A DNA stretch of 64,000 nt from Streptomyces sp. NBC_00239. GTDB taxonomy: Bacteria > Actinomycetota > Actinomycetes > Streptomycetales > Streptomycetaceae. Under the pieces are notes generated by a model. That model made no database searches, was not told where the DNA came from, and worked only from the letters and a program-made list of their open reading frames with translations. Position 1 is the stretch's first letter. Every line of letters starts with the position of its first letter. The DNA is taken from assembly GCF_036194065.1 (NCBI RefSeq), contig NZ_CP108095.1, positions 2,790,001 through 2,854,000 of the forward strand, in the 5' to 3' direction. The position numbers and the translations under genes are program-made. Positions 1-8,175 of this stretch are shown one piece after another.

Positions 1-317
1 TTGTACGTCGCCGGGTCGATGACGGACACCGTGTTCGAGCCGGTGTTGGGCACGTAGACGCGGGACGGGAAGTCCTTGACCACGGGCGACAGCTTGTTCG
101 GCCGGTCCGCCGCGTACACGTCGTTCGGGTCGAGTACGGGAGGCATCCCGGCCAGTCCCGGGGGCGCGACGGGCACGGCGCGGGCCGGGCGGGCCGCCCC
201 CTTGGTGCCGAGCGCCTCGGGCTTGCCCTTGTCGGCGGCGCCGCAGCCGGCCAGGGCGGCGAGGACCAGTCCGGCCAGGAGCACGGTGGCCTTCCGGGGA
301 AGGCGGGTGGTCGTCAT
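1..317 (-). CDS. YncE-like beta-propeller lipoprotein, N-terminal part (cut by left edge)
   Basis: The visible 105 residues begin MTTTRLPRKATVLLAGLVL and contain a lipobox (LAALAGC), so the protein is probably exported and lipid-anchored. After a low-complexity Pro/Ala stretch comes VYVPNTGSNTVSVIDPATY, which is the YVTN/YncE beta-propeller repeat signature. The C-terminal part lies beyond the window, so blade number and ligand cannot be judged. The ATG overlaps the TGA of the upstream deacetylase as ATGA, so the two are probably co-translated; a role in the same envelope-polysaccharide process is an inference from this coupling only. Confidence 0.75.
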   Translation of the reverse strand, partial: MTTTRLPRKATVLLAGLVLAALAGCGAADKGKPEALGTKGAARPARAVPVAPPGLAGMPPVLDPNDVYAADRPNKLSPVVKDFPSRVYVPNTGSNTVSVIDPATY

Positions 318-1096
318 GAGGTGAGCAGCTCCGTGGTGGTCACCGCGCGCAGTCCGCGGCGCGCGAGTTCGTCGAGGAGGGGTGGCATGGCGTCGACCGT
401 GTCCGCGTAGCCGAAATGCAGGCTCACCACCGATCCGTCGCGGACCGTTCCCGTGACGTTGCGGACGACGGCCGCGCCACCGGGTGAGGTGAAGTCGAGG
501 GAGTCCACGTCGTACGACAGGACGTGCGGATAGCCCGCCCGGCGGGCCAGGGTGCGCACCAGGGGGGTGGCGTACTGGGCCCGGGACGGCCGGAACCAGG
601 TGCCGATGGACCCGGTGAGGGTGCGCAGCCGCTGGGCGCAGCCGGTGATCTCGGCGTACGCCCGCGCCTCGGGCATGGCGCAGATGTCCAGGTGGCTCTG
701 GGTGTGGTTGCCGAGTTCGTGGCCGCCGTCGAGGATCCGGCGGGCCATCGCGGGGTGGGCGTCGAGCCAGCTGCCGACGGCGAGCACGGTCAGCCGCGCT
801 CCGGCCTTCTCGGCTTCGGCGAGCACCGCGCGGGCGGTGCCGGGGTCGCCGTTGCCGTGGAAGGTGAGGGCCACCTTCGGGCGGCCGCGCGGGCCGTGGT
901 CGATCTCGGCGGGCTGCCCCGGGAAGGCCCGGGGGGCGGCTGCGGGTGCCGGGCCGGAGGGGGCGGCGGGCCGTGCGGGTCCGGAGGCGGCGGGCGGGGC
1001 CGGCGTACGGCCCGCGCCGCAGGCGGCGGCGAGGGTTCCGGCGGCGACCGCCGCTCCGGCGCGCAGGGCGGTCCGGCGGTCTGGATGACAGATCAC
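314..1096 (-). CDS. NodB-fold polysaccharide deacetylase-like lipoprotein with altered motif 1
   Basis: 260 residues from a GTG start. The N-terminus (DRRTALRAGAAVAAGTLAAAC) resembles a twin-arginine lipoprotein signal. The NodB domain covers roughly residues 70-255: motif 2 (NHTQSH) keeps the HxxxH metal ligands, and motif 3 (WFRPSRAQY) and motif 5 (LHFGY) are recognisable. Motif 1, normally TFDDG, reads LTFHGNGDP, so the catalytic-base Asp and the metal-ligand Asp are both missing. The enzyme may be inactive, use another geometry, or bind glycans. It is translationally coupled to the downstream propeller lipoprotein. Fold assignment is firm; activity as a chitin or peptidoglycan deacetylase is uncertain. 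Confidence 0.8.
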   Translation of the reverse strand: MICHPDRRTALRAGAAVAAGTLAAACGAGRTPAPPAASGPARPAAPSGPAPAAAPRAFPGQPAEIDHGPRGRPKVALTFHGNGDPGTARAVLAEAEKAGARLTVLAVGSWLDAHPAMARRILDGGHELGNHTQSHLDICAMPEARAYAEITGCAQRLRTLTGSIGTWFRPSRAQYATPLVRTLARRAGYPHVLSYDVDSLDFTSPGGAAVVRNVTGTVRDGSVVSLHFGYADTVDAMPPLLDELARRGLRAVTTTELLTS

Positions 1097-1502
1097 CCGC
1101 CCATTTAAGGGGCGGCGTGCCCCAAAGGTAATGATTGACCCAATTCAGGACGTTCGCCCGAAGTCTTCCGAGCGGAGTCCGTCCACTAGGTGATCAACGA
1201 TTCACCCACTGGACTCAATATTTATTCATTGATTAGTAGGCGAGTGGCCCATCTCACCTAGGTTTTAGCTAGAAACTCTTACCATTTACACACTTATGTC
1301 CGAGTAGGGACTTTTGGCGTCACGGCGCTCGTCTGCCATAGTCGGAACCACGACTTCCCGTTGACCCGAGCGAGGTCGCCTCAGCCGCCGAGGACCACAC
1401 CCCCCCAGGTCCTCGGCGCACTCACGAAGCCCCCGACGCGCCCCACCACGGCGACAGGGGGCTTCTGCATGTCCCGGGGCGGCCCGACGTGCGCCGCGCC
1501 GT
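1097..1502. other. AT-rich intergenic region with dyads
   Basis: About 400 bp without a convincing gene. The stretch 1130-1330 is markedly richer in A+T than its surroundings, as expected for promoter DNA. It contains an 8-bp inverted repeat CTAGGTGA (1186-1193) / TCACCTAG (1254-1261) and, between these arms, TCAAT/ATTGA around 1214-1231. The deacetylase operon reads away from it to the left, so its promoter is probably here. I could not define a convincing -35/-10 pair. Confidence 0.4.
1390..1465 (-). terminator. Double hairpin terminator after the ATP-binding protein
   Basis: Two stem-loops follow the stop codon at 1503 on the minus strand. GAAGCCCCC (1426-1434) pairs with GGGGGCTTC (1457-1465), and GAGGACC (1390-1396) pairs with GGTCCTC (1408-1414). 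There is no long U-run, as is usual for streptomycete terminators. Confidence 0.55.
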
Positions 1503-2009
1503 TCAGTGCCGGTCGGCGACCCGCATCTCGAACCAGGTGATCTTGCCGCGCGGCAGCAGGTCGGCGCCCCACCGGTCGGACAGCTTGTCCACCAGGAAGA
1601 GGCCGCGCCCGCTCACGTCCAACTCGTGCACCGGCAGCAGGCAGGGCAGTCCGCGCGAGGGATCGCGCACCTCGATGCGGATCCAGCCGCGGCGCCGCTT
1701 CATCTGGAGCCCGAAGGACCGGGCCCCGGTGTGCCGGACCGCATTGCCGACCAGCTCCGAGACCAGTAAGACCGCGTGCTCGGCGATCTGCGCCGACAGC
1801 CCCCACTGGCGGACCACCACGGTCTGGGCGAGCCGGCGGGCCGTGCCGGCGGATTCCGGCCGGGATGGCAGCGTCACTTCCGCCTCCGCCGGATTTCCGT
1901 ACAACTCCAGCGCTTTCAGGCCCTGTTCGTCCTCAAGGGCCGCTGTCATCCGTACGCCGGAAGCGCTGCTGCGCTGCCGCGGTTGCTCCACACCTTCCAG
2001 GCCCGCCAT
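1503..2009 (-). CDS. RsbW/SpoIIAB-like ATP-binding protein (HATPase_c_2)
   Basis: About 168 residues from the ATG at 2009; an in-frame TTG at 2114 and an ATG at 1949 are alternatives and none has a clear Shine-Dalgarno. The N-box (ELVGNAVRHTG) and G2 box (SGRGLFLVDKLSDRWG) of the GHKL ATPase fold are clear. This family acts as stand-alone anti-sigma serine kinases or as uncharacterised single-domain regulators, which are very numerous in Streptomyces. No sigma factor or anti-sigma antagonist gene lies next to it, so the partner is unknown. It is monocistronic, with its own hairpins downstream. Confidence 0.8.
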   Translation of the reverse strand: MAGLEGVEQPRQRSSASGVRMTAALEDEQGLKALELYGNPAEAEVTLPSRPESAGTARRLAQTVVVRQWGLSAQIAEHAVLLVSELVGNAVRHTGARSFGLQMKRRRGWIRIEVRDPSRGLPCLLPVHELDVSGRGLFLVDKLSDRWGADLLPRGKITWFEMRVADRH

Positions 2010-2238
2010 GCACCCATCATGGACGGCCGGACCGCTCCCGCGGGCCGTCTCCCGCGAAAACGCCCCCCGGAACCAGGGGCTCCGAGGGGGCGAAATGTCA
2101 TATGCCGTCGGCAATCTTCACACCGCAAAACGGACGCTGACCTGCGGTGACACACCGTCCTGCGATCATTACCGTGAGTGGATCTCCACTGTTCCTTAAG
2201 GTTCCCTTAAGCCGGGGCTAAGCCACCCACAGGGGGTA

Positions 2239-3006
2239 CTAGAGGAACTTGGCCTTGCCCGGGCCCTCTTCCACGAAGCTGCGCATGCCGCGCTCGCGGT
2301 CCTCGGTGGCGAACAGGCCCGCGAACCAGTTGCGTTCGATGGTCAGGCCGGTGTCGATGTCCGCCTCCAGACCCGCGTCCACGCACTCCTTCGCCGCGCG
2401 CAGCGCGATCGCCGGACCCTGCGCGAGCCGGGCGGCCCACGCGTGCGCCTGCTCGTACACCTCGGCCGCCGGGACCACCCGGTCCACCAGGCCCAGGGCG
2501 AGCGCCTCGTCCGCCTTGACCATCCGGCCGGTGAAGATGAGGTCCTTGGCCCGGGACGGGCCGATCAGCCGGGACAGCCGCTGGGTGCCGCCCGCGCCGG
2601 GGATCAGGCCGAGCAGGATCTCCGGCTGGCCGAGCTTGGCGTTGTCCGCGGCGATCCGGTAGTCGGCGCACAGCGTCAGCTCGCAGCCGCCGCCCAGCGC
2701 GTAGCCGTTGATGGCGGCCACGACCGGCTTGGGGATCCGGGCCACGGCGGTGAAGGAGTCCTGGAGGGCGCGGGACCGGGCGATCATCGCCGCGTGGTCC
2801 ATCTGCTGCATCTCCTTGATGTCCGCGCCCGCCGCGAACACCTTCTCGCCGCCGTACAGGATCACGGCGCGCACGTCGGCGCGCTCGGTCACCTCCGCCG
2901 CCAGCTCGCGCAGCCGGTCCTGGATGGCGATGTCCAGGGCGTTCATGGGCGGGCGGTCCAGGCGGATGGTGCCGACGCCTTCGGAGACTTCGAGAGAGAG
3001 GGTCAT
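2239..3006 (-). CDS. Enoyl-CoA hydratase/isomerase (crotonase family)
   Basis: 255 residues, the normal length of a single-domain crotonase. The oxyanion-hole region (KVFAAGADIKEM) is present, and the two acidic residues used by enoyl-CoA hydratases are both there: GGGCELTLCADYRIA and PEILLGLIPGAGGTQRL. It should therefore catalyse hydration of trans-2-enoyl-CoA in the cytoplasm, in fatty acid or branched-chain amino acid breakdown. It stands alone, 150 bp from the L,D-transpeptidase gene upstream, with a hairpin between them. The substrate chain length cannot be told from sequence. Confidence 0.9.
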   Translation of the reverse strand: MTLSLEVSEGVGTIRLDRPPMNALDIAIQDRLRELAAEVTERADVRAVILYGGEKVFAAGADIKEMQQMDHAAMIARSRALQDSFTAVARIPKPVVAAINGYALGGGCELTLCADYRIAADNAKLGQPEILLGLIPGAGGTQRLSRLIGPSRAKDLIFTGRMVKADEALALGLVDRVVPAAEVYEQAHAWAARLAQGPAIALRAAKECVDAGLEADIDTGLTIERNWFAGLFATEDRERGMRSFVEEGPGKAKFL

Positions 3007-3051
3007 GCCCGGAAGGTTAGTACCGGGGGCTGCGGGGGTCTCCCCCGGGAA

Positions 3052-3079
3052 AGCACCGTACGGCGCAGGGCCCGGTGCT
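3052..3079 (-). terminator. Hairpin terminator after the L,D-transpeptidase
   Basis: AGCACCG (3052-3058) pairs with CGGTGCT (3073-3079) in the gap between the transpeptidase stop and the start of the enoyl-CoA hydratase gene. Confidence 0.4.
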
Positions 3080-3159
3080 GTCCGTCACAGCTCCGGGCCC
3101 CCGTCGTGCTCGCGGCGCGCCCGCGTCGGGCCGGCGCGCTCGCGTCCTGCTCCGCGTCG

Positions 3160-4398
3160 TTACGCGATCCACTCCGACCACGGCATGTTCCAGCCGTTGA
3201 GGCCGTTCTCCGGAGCGATCTCCTTGTCCTTCGAGTTCTTCACCACCACCACGTCGCCGATGAGGGAGTTGTTGAAGAACCAGGCCGCCGGGGCGTTCCC
3301 GTCGCCGCCGCCGCGCTGGTCCTCCAGGCCGACGCAGCCGTGGCTGACGTTCGTCTCGCCGAAGGTGCCCGGGGCGGCCCAGTAGTTGCCGTGCACGAAG
3401 GTGCCCGAGTTGGACAGCCGCATGGCGTGCGGGACGTCCTCGATGTCGTACTCGCCGCCGAAGCCGACGGTCGCGCCGTTCATGCGCGTGACCTCGTACT
3501 TCTCGCTGATGACCATCTGGCCGTTGTACGTGGTCGTGGCCGGGGCGCCCGCGGTGATCGGGACGTTCTTGAGGACCTTGCCGTCGCGGACGACCTGCAT
3601 CTGGTGGGTGCTCGCGTCGACGGTGGAGATCTGGGAGCGGCCGATCTTGAACTTCACCGTGCGGGTCTGCTTCCCGTAGACGCCCGGCCGGCCCTCGACC
3701 CCGTCGAGGTTCAGCTTGACGGTGACCTCGGTGCCCGCGGCCCAGTACTTCTCCGGGCGGAAGTCGAGGCGGTCGTTGCCGAACCAGTGGCCCTCGATCG
3801 GCACGGACGGCTCGGCCGTGACCGTGATCGCCTTCTCGACGGCCTCGGGCGCGGTGATGCCACGGGTGAAGTTGATCGAGACCGGCATGCCCACGCCGAC
3901 GGTCGCGCCGTTCTCGGGGGTGTAGTGGCCGATGAAGGTGTTCTTCGGGGTGAGCGTGGTGAAGGTGACGTCCTTCGCCGACTCGCGGCCCGAGGCGTCC
4001 TTGGCGACGGCGTGGACCTTGTACTCGGTCGCCGCGCCGAGGTGCCGGGCGGGTTCCCAACTGCGGCCGTCGGCCGCGAGCTTGCCGTCCACTGCGTTGC
4101 CCTTGGTGTCCGCCACCGTGACGGTGGTGAGCTTTCCGTTGGCCGCGGTGATCTTCAGGATGCCGCTGGTGGCGACCTCCTTGGCGCCGTCGGCGGGCGC
4201 GATGGTCACGACGGCCTGCGAGGCCTCCGTACCGCCCTTGCCGCCGTCGCCGCCCTTGCCGTTGTCGCCTCCGGTGTCACCGCCGCCGCTGCAGGCGGAG
4301 GTGAGCAGCAGCGCCGCACTCAGCAGGAGGGCGGCCGCCCCGGTACGGGCTCGGCCGCGCCGCGCGCGCGGCGCGGCCGGTATCGGCTGCACGTTCAC
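3160..4398 (-). CDS. L,D-transpeptidase lipoprotein (LdtMt2-like)
   Basis: 412 residues from a GTG at 4398, chosen because GGGGAG lies about 10 nt upstream; an in-frame GTG at 4392 is possible. A signal peptide ends at a lipobox-like LLLTSAC, followed by a Gly/Lys/Asp linker. Then come two bacterial Ig-like domains (one starts at IAPADGAKEV) and a YkuD domain with the catalytic HGNYWA and SHGCVGLED elements containing the nucleophilic Cys. Such enzymes form 3-3 cross-links in peptidoglycan outside the membrane and are typically carbapenem-sensitive. It is the last of three transpeptidase genes in this minus-strand block, which also includes an adhesin. Confidence 0.92.
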   Translation of the reverse strand: MNVQPIPAAPRARRGRARTGAAALLLSAALLLTSACSGGGDTGGDNGKGGDGGKGGTEASQAVVTIAPADGAKEVATSGILKITAANGKLTTVTVADTKGNAVDGKLAADGRSWEPARHLGAATEYKVHAVAKDASGRESAKDVTFTTLTPKNTFIGHYTPENGATVGVGMPVSINFTRGITAPEAVEKAITVTAEPSVPIEGHWFGNDRLDFRPEKYWAAGTEVTVKLNLDGVEGRPGVYGKQTRTVKFKIGRSQISTVDASTHQMQVVRDGKVLKNVPITAGAPATTTYNGQMVISEKYEVTRMNGATVGFGGEYDIEDVPHAMRLSNSGTFVHGNYWAAPGTFGETNVSHGCVGLEDQRGGGDGNAPAAWFFNNSLIGDVVVVKNSKDKEIAPENGLNGWNMPWSEWIA

Positions 4399-4618
4399 GT
4401 TGTCTGTTCTCCCCGTGTCCCCCGCGCGCGGGCAGTCGCGCGCATGTCGACAGGTAATCACACGGGAGGATCACGGCAAGCAACGGAGTTGTCACCGTTC
4501 CGTCCCAACTGGGGCGGAACGGCGGCGGGGAGAGCGGTGGCCCGGCGGCGGCCGCAGCGGGCGGCGGCGGACCGGTCGTCGGTGCGGTCTGCGGTGCGGT
4601 GTCGGTGCGGTCGTCGGT

Positions 4619-5542
4619 TCAGTCGTCGGTGCCGGTGCGGGTGCCCCACACGTAGATGGCGTCGCCCTCGGTGAGCAGGTCCCAGAGCCGGGCCGCGTCG
4701 GGCACGGTGAGGTTGACGCAGCCCGCCGAGCCGCCGTTGTCGAGGAAGTCGCCGGGACGGCCGTGCAGGGCCTGGCCCTCGTCGAAGAACTGGGCGTACG
4801 GCATGGGCGAATCCTCGTACAGCGTGGACACGTGGTCGCGGTTGCGCCAGTAGATCTCGTGCCAGCCGGGCCGGGTCTCGTCCCCGTCGCCGCCCGTGCG
4901 CACGGGTACGGGCGCGAAGACGACGCGGGCGTCGCGCTGCACCCACAGCAGTTGCCGCTCCAGGTCCACGCAGGTCACGCGGTGCGGGCGGACCGGGCAG
5001 TGGCCGGCCGCGTTCGGGTTGGCGCGGGCCTTCACGGCGACCACCGTGCGGTAGGTCGGCAGGTCGGGGTAGCCGTCGGCCGGGTCGAGGCGGTGGGTGC
5101 GCTGGAAGGTGCGGATGGCGACGCAGTCGGCCGTGGACTGCCGGCCGTCCACCGGCCGCTTCAGGTACTCCTCCAGCTCCCGCTGGTACGGGCCGGTCCG
5201 GGCGGTGCACTCGGGCTCCGCGGGGGCGGGCGCGGCGGCGGGCCGGGCGGGGCCGGTCCCGGCGGATCCGGTCCGGTCGGGCGCGGTCCGGTCGGGCGCG
5301 GCGGCGGGGTCGGGCGCGGTCCGGTCGGGGGCGGGGGCCGCGGTCGCGGCCGGGCGGCGGGGCGGGGTGGCGGCCGGCGTGAGCGCGAGGGCCGGGGCGA
5401 GGGCCAGCAGGGCCGCCGCCACGGCCGGCAGCGGGGGCGTCCGGCGTGGCCGGGCCCGGGCCGCCGGTGCCGGTCCCCGGTGCGGGGGCGGCGGGGATAC
5501 GGCGGGGGTCGGGGGTATCGGGGGTATCGGGGGTATCGCCAT
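4619..5542 (-). CDS. L,D-transpeptidase with altered active-site motif
   Basis: 307 residues from the ATG at 5542, which has GAGGAG six bases upstream. The N-terminus has a proline repeat (MAIPPIPPIPPTP) and one hydrophobic segment (PAVAAALLALAPALALTP), followed by a Pro/Ala/Asp linker. Residues around 115-165 resemble a peptidoglycan-binding region (YQRELEEYLKRPVDGRQ..CVAIRTFQRTHRL). The C-terminal YkuD domain ends with ALHGRPGDF and then GGSAGCVNL. The usual S-H-G-C is S-A-G-C, so the histidine preceding Gly-Cys is missing while the nucleophilic Cys and the upstream HG are kept. It lies between the adhesin and another transpeptidase on the same strand. Confidence 0.85.
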   Translation of the reverse strand: MAIPPIPPIPPTPAVSPPPPHRGPAPAARARPRRTPPLPAVAAALLALAPALALTPAATPPRRPAATAAPAPDRTAPDPAAAPDRTAPDRTGSAGTGPARPAAAPAPAEPECTARTGPYQRELEEYLKRPVDGRQSTADCVAIRTFQRTHRLDPADGYPDLPTYRTVVAVKARANPNAAGHCPVRPHRVTCVDLERQLLWVQRDARVVFAPVPVRTGGDGDETRPGWHEIYWRNRDHVSTLYEDSPMPYAQFFDEGQALHGRPGDFLDNGGSAGCVNLTVPDAARLWDLLTEGDAIYVWGTRTGTDD

Positions 5543-5767
5543 GGTGGTCTCCTCGTGCCCGCGGGGCCGGGCTCCGTTGCCTCTCAGCAAACAGAGCCCG
5601 GCCCCGCGCGGCGCGCCCGCGTGCGCCGATCCGGTGACGACGCCACTCGCCCGGCGCACGCTCGGCCCGTACGGGCCGATCCCCGGGGGCGCCCGTCCGT
5701 GCGCGTCAGGCCCGACGCGCGTACGGCCCGGACGGGTCAGGACCGAGGGGCACCCGGCCCGGACGGG

Positions 5768-8032
5768 TCAGGGGCGGTGGCCACGCCAGCCGCCGTCCTC
5801 CGGGCCGTCCTCGTGGCCGCCCTCAGGACCGTCCTCGTGGTCGCCTTCCTGGCCGTCATGGCCGTGCTCTCCCTCGCCGTGCTCTCCTTCGCCGTGCTCT
5901 CCCTCGCCGTGTTCGCCGCGCCCGTGCTCGTCCTTGCCCTTGCCGTGTTCGGTGCGCTTGTTCTTGACGTGCACGGTCAGCCACCTCTCCTCGTTGTGCC
6001 TGGAGACGGGCAGCGGGCCGATGACCGGACGGGGCGGCAGGACGTAGCCCTCCGGGACGTCGGTCTCGCGGAGGTAGTAGTCGCCCTCCGGCAGGCCGTC
6101 GAAGGTGCAGGTGCCGTGCCGGTCGGTCGCGCAACCGGGCTCGACGAGGCGGTCGCGGCGGTTCCCGGTGGTCTGCAGGCCCGCGACCCCGTTGGTCTCG
6201 CGCCACACGTCGAACACCGCGCCGCGCAGCGGCCGGCCGGTCTTGGCGTCCTTCTTCACGACCTTGATGCCGCCCGTGTACGGGGGCTTCGGCGGCTTCG
6301 TCGTCTTCTCGTTGGGCGCGGTCACCTCGACCCCGACCGCGAGGTTCCGCTCGGTCAGGACCAGCGGGCCGAACACCGGGTTCGCGGGCAGGTCGTGGCC
6401 GGCCGGCGGGGTGGTCTCGCGCCAGTAGTAGGTGCCGACCGGGACGGTGCGGGTGCAGGTGCCGTCCGCCGGGGTGGTGCAGTCGTCACCGATCTTGGTG
6501 TCGGCGTTGATCCCGATCGGCTGGAGGCCCGCCGTGCCGTTGGTCTCCTTCCACAACTCGAAGACCGCGCCCGGCAGCGCCTCGCCGGTCTCGGAGTCCA
6601 CCTTCCGCACGGAGACCGTGCCGGTCGGCGGGGGCACCACGGTGGCGGTGTTCGCCGCGCGGACCGACACGCCCGCGGAGGCGTTCTCCGCCGTCAGCAC
6701 GAGCGGGCCGAACACCGGGTCCGAGGGGAGGTCGTGGCCGGCCGGCGGGGCGGTCTCCCGCCAGTAGTAGGTGCCGAGCGCCTGGGAGCTGGAGCAGACG
6801 CCGGTCGCCGGGGTGGTGCAGTCGTCGACCTTGGTGTCACCGCCGGTCGCGCCGGTCTGCAGGCCCGGCGTCCCGTTGGTCTCCTTCCACAGCTCGAAGA
6901 CCGCGCCGGGCAGGACCTCGTCGCTCTCGGAGTCCACCTTCAGGACGCTGACGTCGCCGGTCACGGGCGGGAGGCCGCCGCAGGCGGGCAGGTCGCCGTT
7001 GAAGGGGTAGGAGTGGAACTCCTGGCCGCCGCCCCCGGTGGCCGCGCTGGTGTGGGTGAGGCTGCCGGAGGTGAAGAAGCGCCCGTTCATGCCGGGCAGC
7101 TGGACGGTGGTCTCGGAGCCCGGCTCGGCGATCAGGGTGGCGCCCTGGAACTGGCCGGTGCCGATCAGCCGCACCGTCGCGGCGTCGGGGAAGTTCCACA
7201 GCAGCCTGTCCCGGGACACCCCGGCGAGCACGCCGCTGGAGGTGTTCACGATCGGGGCGGTGCCGAGCACGTTGACCAGGACGGTCGCGTTCGCCGGGAT
7301 GTTGGCGAAGCGCAGGGACTGCTGCACGTCGCCGCGGCCCGCGAGGTTGCCCGTGACGTTGAAGACCTGGAGCGAGGCGGCGCCGTCGCCGGTGAACAGC
7401 GTCTCGTAGCCGAGGTTCTCCACGGTGCCGGTGGCCGGGCGGGGCCGCCCGTCGACCCGGGCGTAGCACTTGCTCGCCGCCGTCAGTTCCTCGCGCAGTC
7501 CGCGGTAGCGCGCGACCGCGTTGGCGTCGGGGATCTTGGTGCCCGTGACGTTGCCGGTGAGGGTGCCCGCGTACCGCACCACGCCGCCGTCGGCGAGGAG
7601 GGTCTGGTTGGGGGCGACGCTCACGTTGCCGCCGGTGGCGAGGAAGTCGGAGCCGGCGGGCGGCCGGACCTGGGAGCCGACGCCGACGATCCCGATGTTG
7701 TAGACGGAGCTGGCGGCGGCCGCCTTCGCCATGTCGAAGCCGCCCATGACGACGACCTTGCCCTCGGCCTCCGCGGCCCGCTCCCGGACGCGGAAGTCGC
7801 CGCCCACGAAGACGTTGACGGCGTTGTCGGTGCCGGTGGGGTCCATGTTGTTCGGCTCGGGCCACGTCTGCGGGCAGTCGCCCGGCACGCACGGGCCGAG
7901 GCCGCCGGGAAGCGGCGCCGCCGCCCGTACGGCCGCCGGCGCGGCGAAGGCGGCGGACACCGGAGTCACCCCCGCCAGCACCACCGCGACCGCGAGACCG
8001 AGGGGGATGCCCCTCGCCGTCCTACCTGTCAT
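5768..8032 (-). CDS. Secreted choice-of-anchor A / SpaA-repeat adhesin with His-Glu-Gly tail
   Basis: 754 residues, ATG with GGAG four bases upstream. Signal peptide at 1-30. Residues ~45-345 form a choice-of-anchor A domain (VNVFVGGDFRVRE, MGGFDM). Three SpaA/Cna-B-like repeats follow at ~355-465, ~466-580 and ~580-693. Each has a Lys near its start (SVLKVD, SVRKVD, KVVKKD), a YY(W/L)RET Glu and an Asn near its end, the arrangement used for intramolecular isopeptide bonds. Residues 695-754 are almost only His, Glu, Gly and Asp (EHGEG units). There is no LPXTG motif or C-terminal membrane segment. It is probably a surface or matrix protein; how it is retained is open. Confidence 0.85.
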   Translation of the reverse strand: MTGRTARGIPLGLAVAVVLAGVTPVSAAFAAPAAVRAAAPLPGGLGPCVPGDCPQTWPEPNNMDPTGTDNAVNVFVGGDFRVRERAAEAEGKVVVMGGFDMAKAAAASSVYNIGIVGVGSQVRPPAGSDFLATGGNVSVAPNQTLLADGGVVRYAGTLTGNVTGTKIPDANAVARYRGLREELTAASKCYARVDGRPRPATGTVENLGYETLFTGDGAASLQVFNVTGNLAGRGDVQQSLRFANIPANATVLVNVLGTAPIVNTSSGVLAGVSRDRLLWNFPDAATVRLIGTGQFQGATLIAEPGSETTVQLPGMNGRFFTSGSLTHTSAATGGGGQEFHSYPFNGDLPACGGLPPVTGDVSVLKVDSESDEVLPGAVFELWKETNGTPGLQTGATGGDTKVDDCTTPATGVCSSSQALGTYYWRETAPPAGHDLPSDPVFGPLVLTAENASAGVSVRAANTATVVPPPTGTVSVRKVDSETGEALPGAVFELWKETNGTAGLQPIGINADTKIGDDCTTPADGTCTRTVPVGTYYWRETTPPAGHDLPANPVFGPLVLTERNLAVGVEVTAPNEKTTKPPKPPYTGGIKVVKKDAKTGRPLRGAVFDVWRETNGVAGLQTTGNRRDRLVEPGCATDRHGTCTFDGLPEGDYYLRETDVPEGYVLPPRPVIGPLPVSRHNEERWLTVHVKNKRTEHGKGKDEHGRGEHGEGEHGEGEHGEGEHGHDGQEGDHEDGPEGGHEDGPEDGGWRGHRP

Positions 8033-8175
8033 TTCGCTCCGTCCCTAGCCTGTCCGCTGTGCCCTGACAGGCTGGACGGAGGGGTGGGAAGGGCCGCGGG
8101 ACGACACTCCCCGCTACGGCATTCCGATCACACAATCACCCTTCCGTGCGCTCCGGCGCGTGTCCTGACGTGCGC

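Noticed and set aside
1381..1806. Minus-strand frame through the terminator and the 3' half of the ATP-binding gene
   Set aside because: Different frame from the GHKL protein and runs through both hairpins; shadow.
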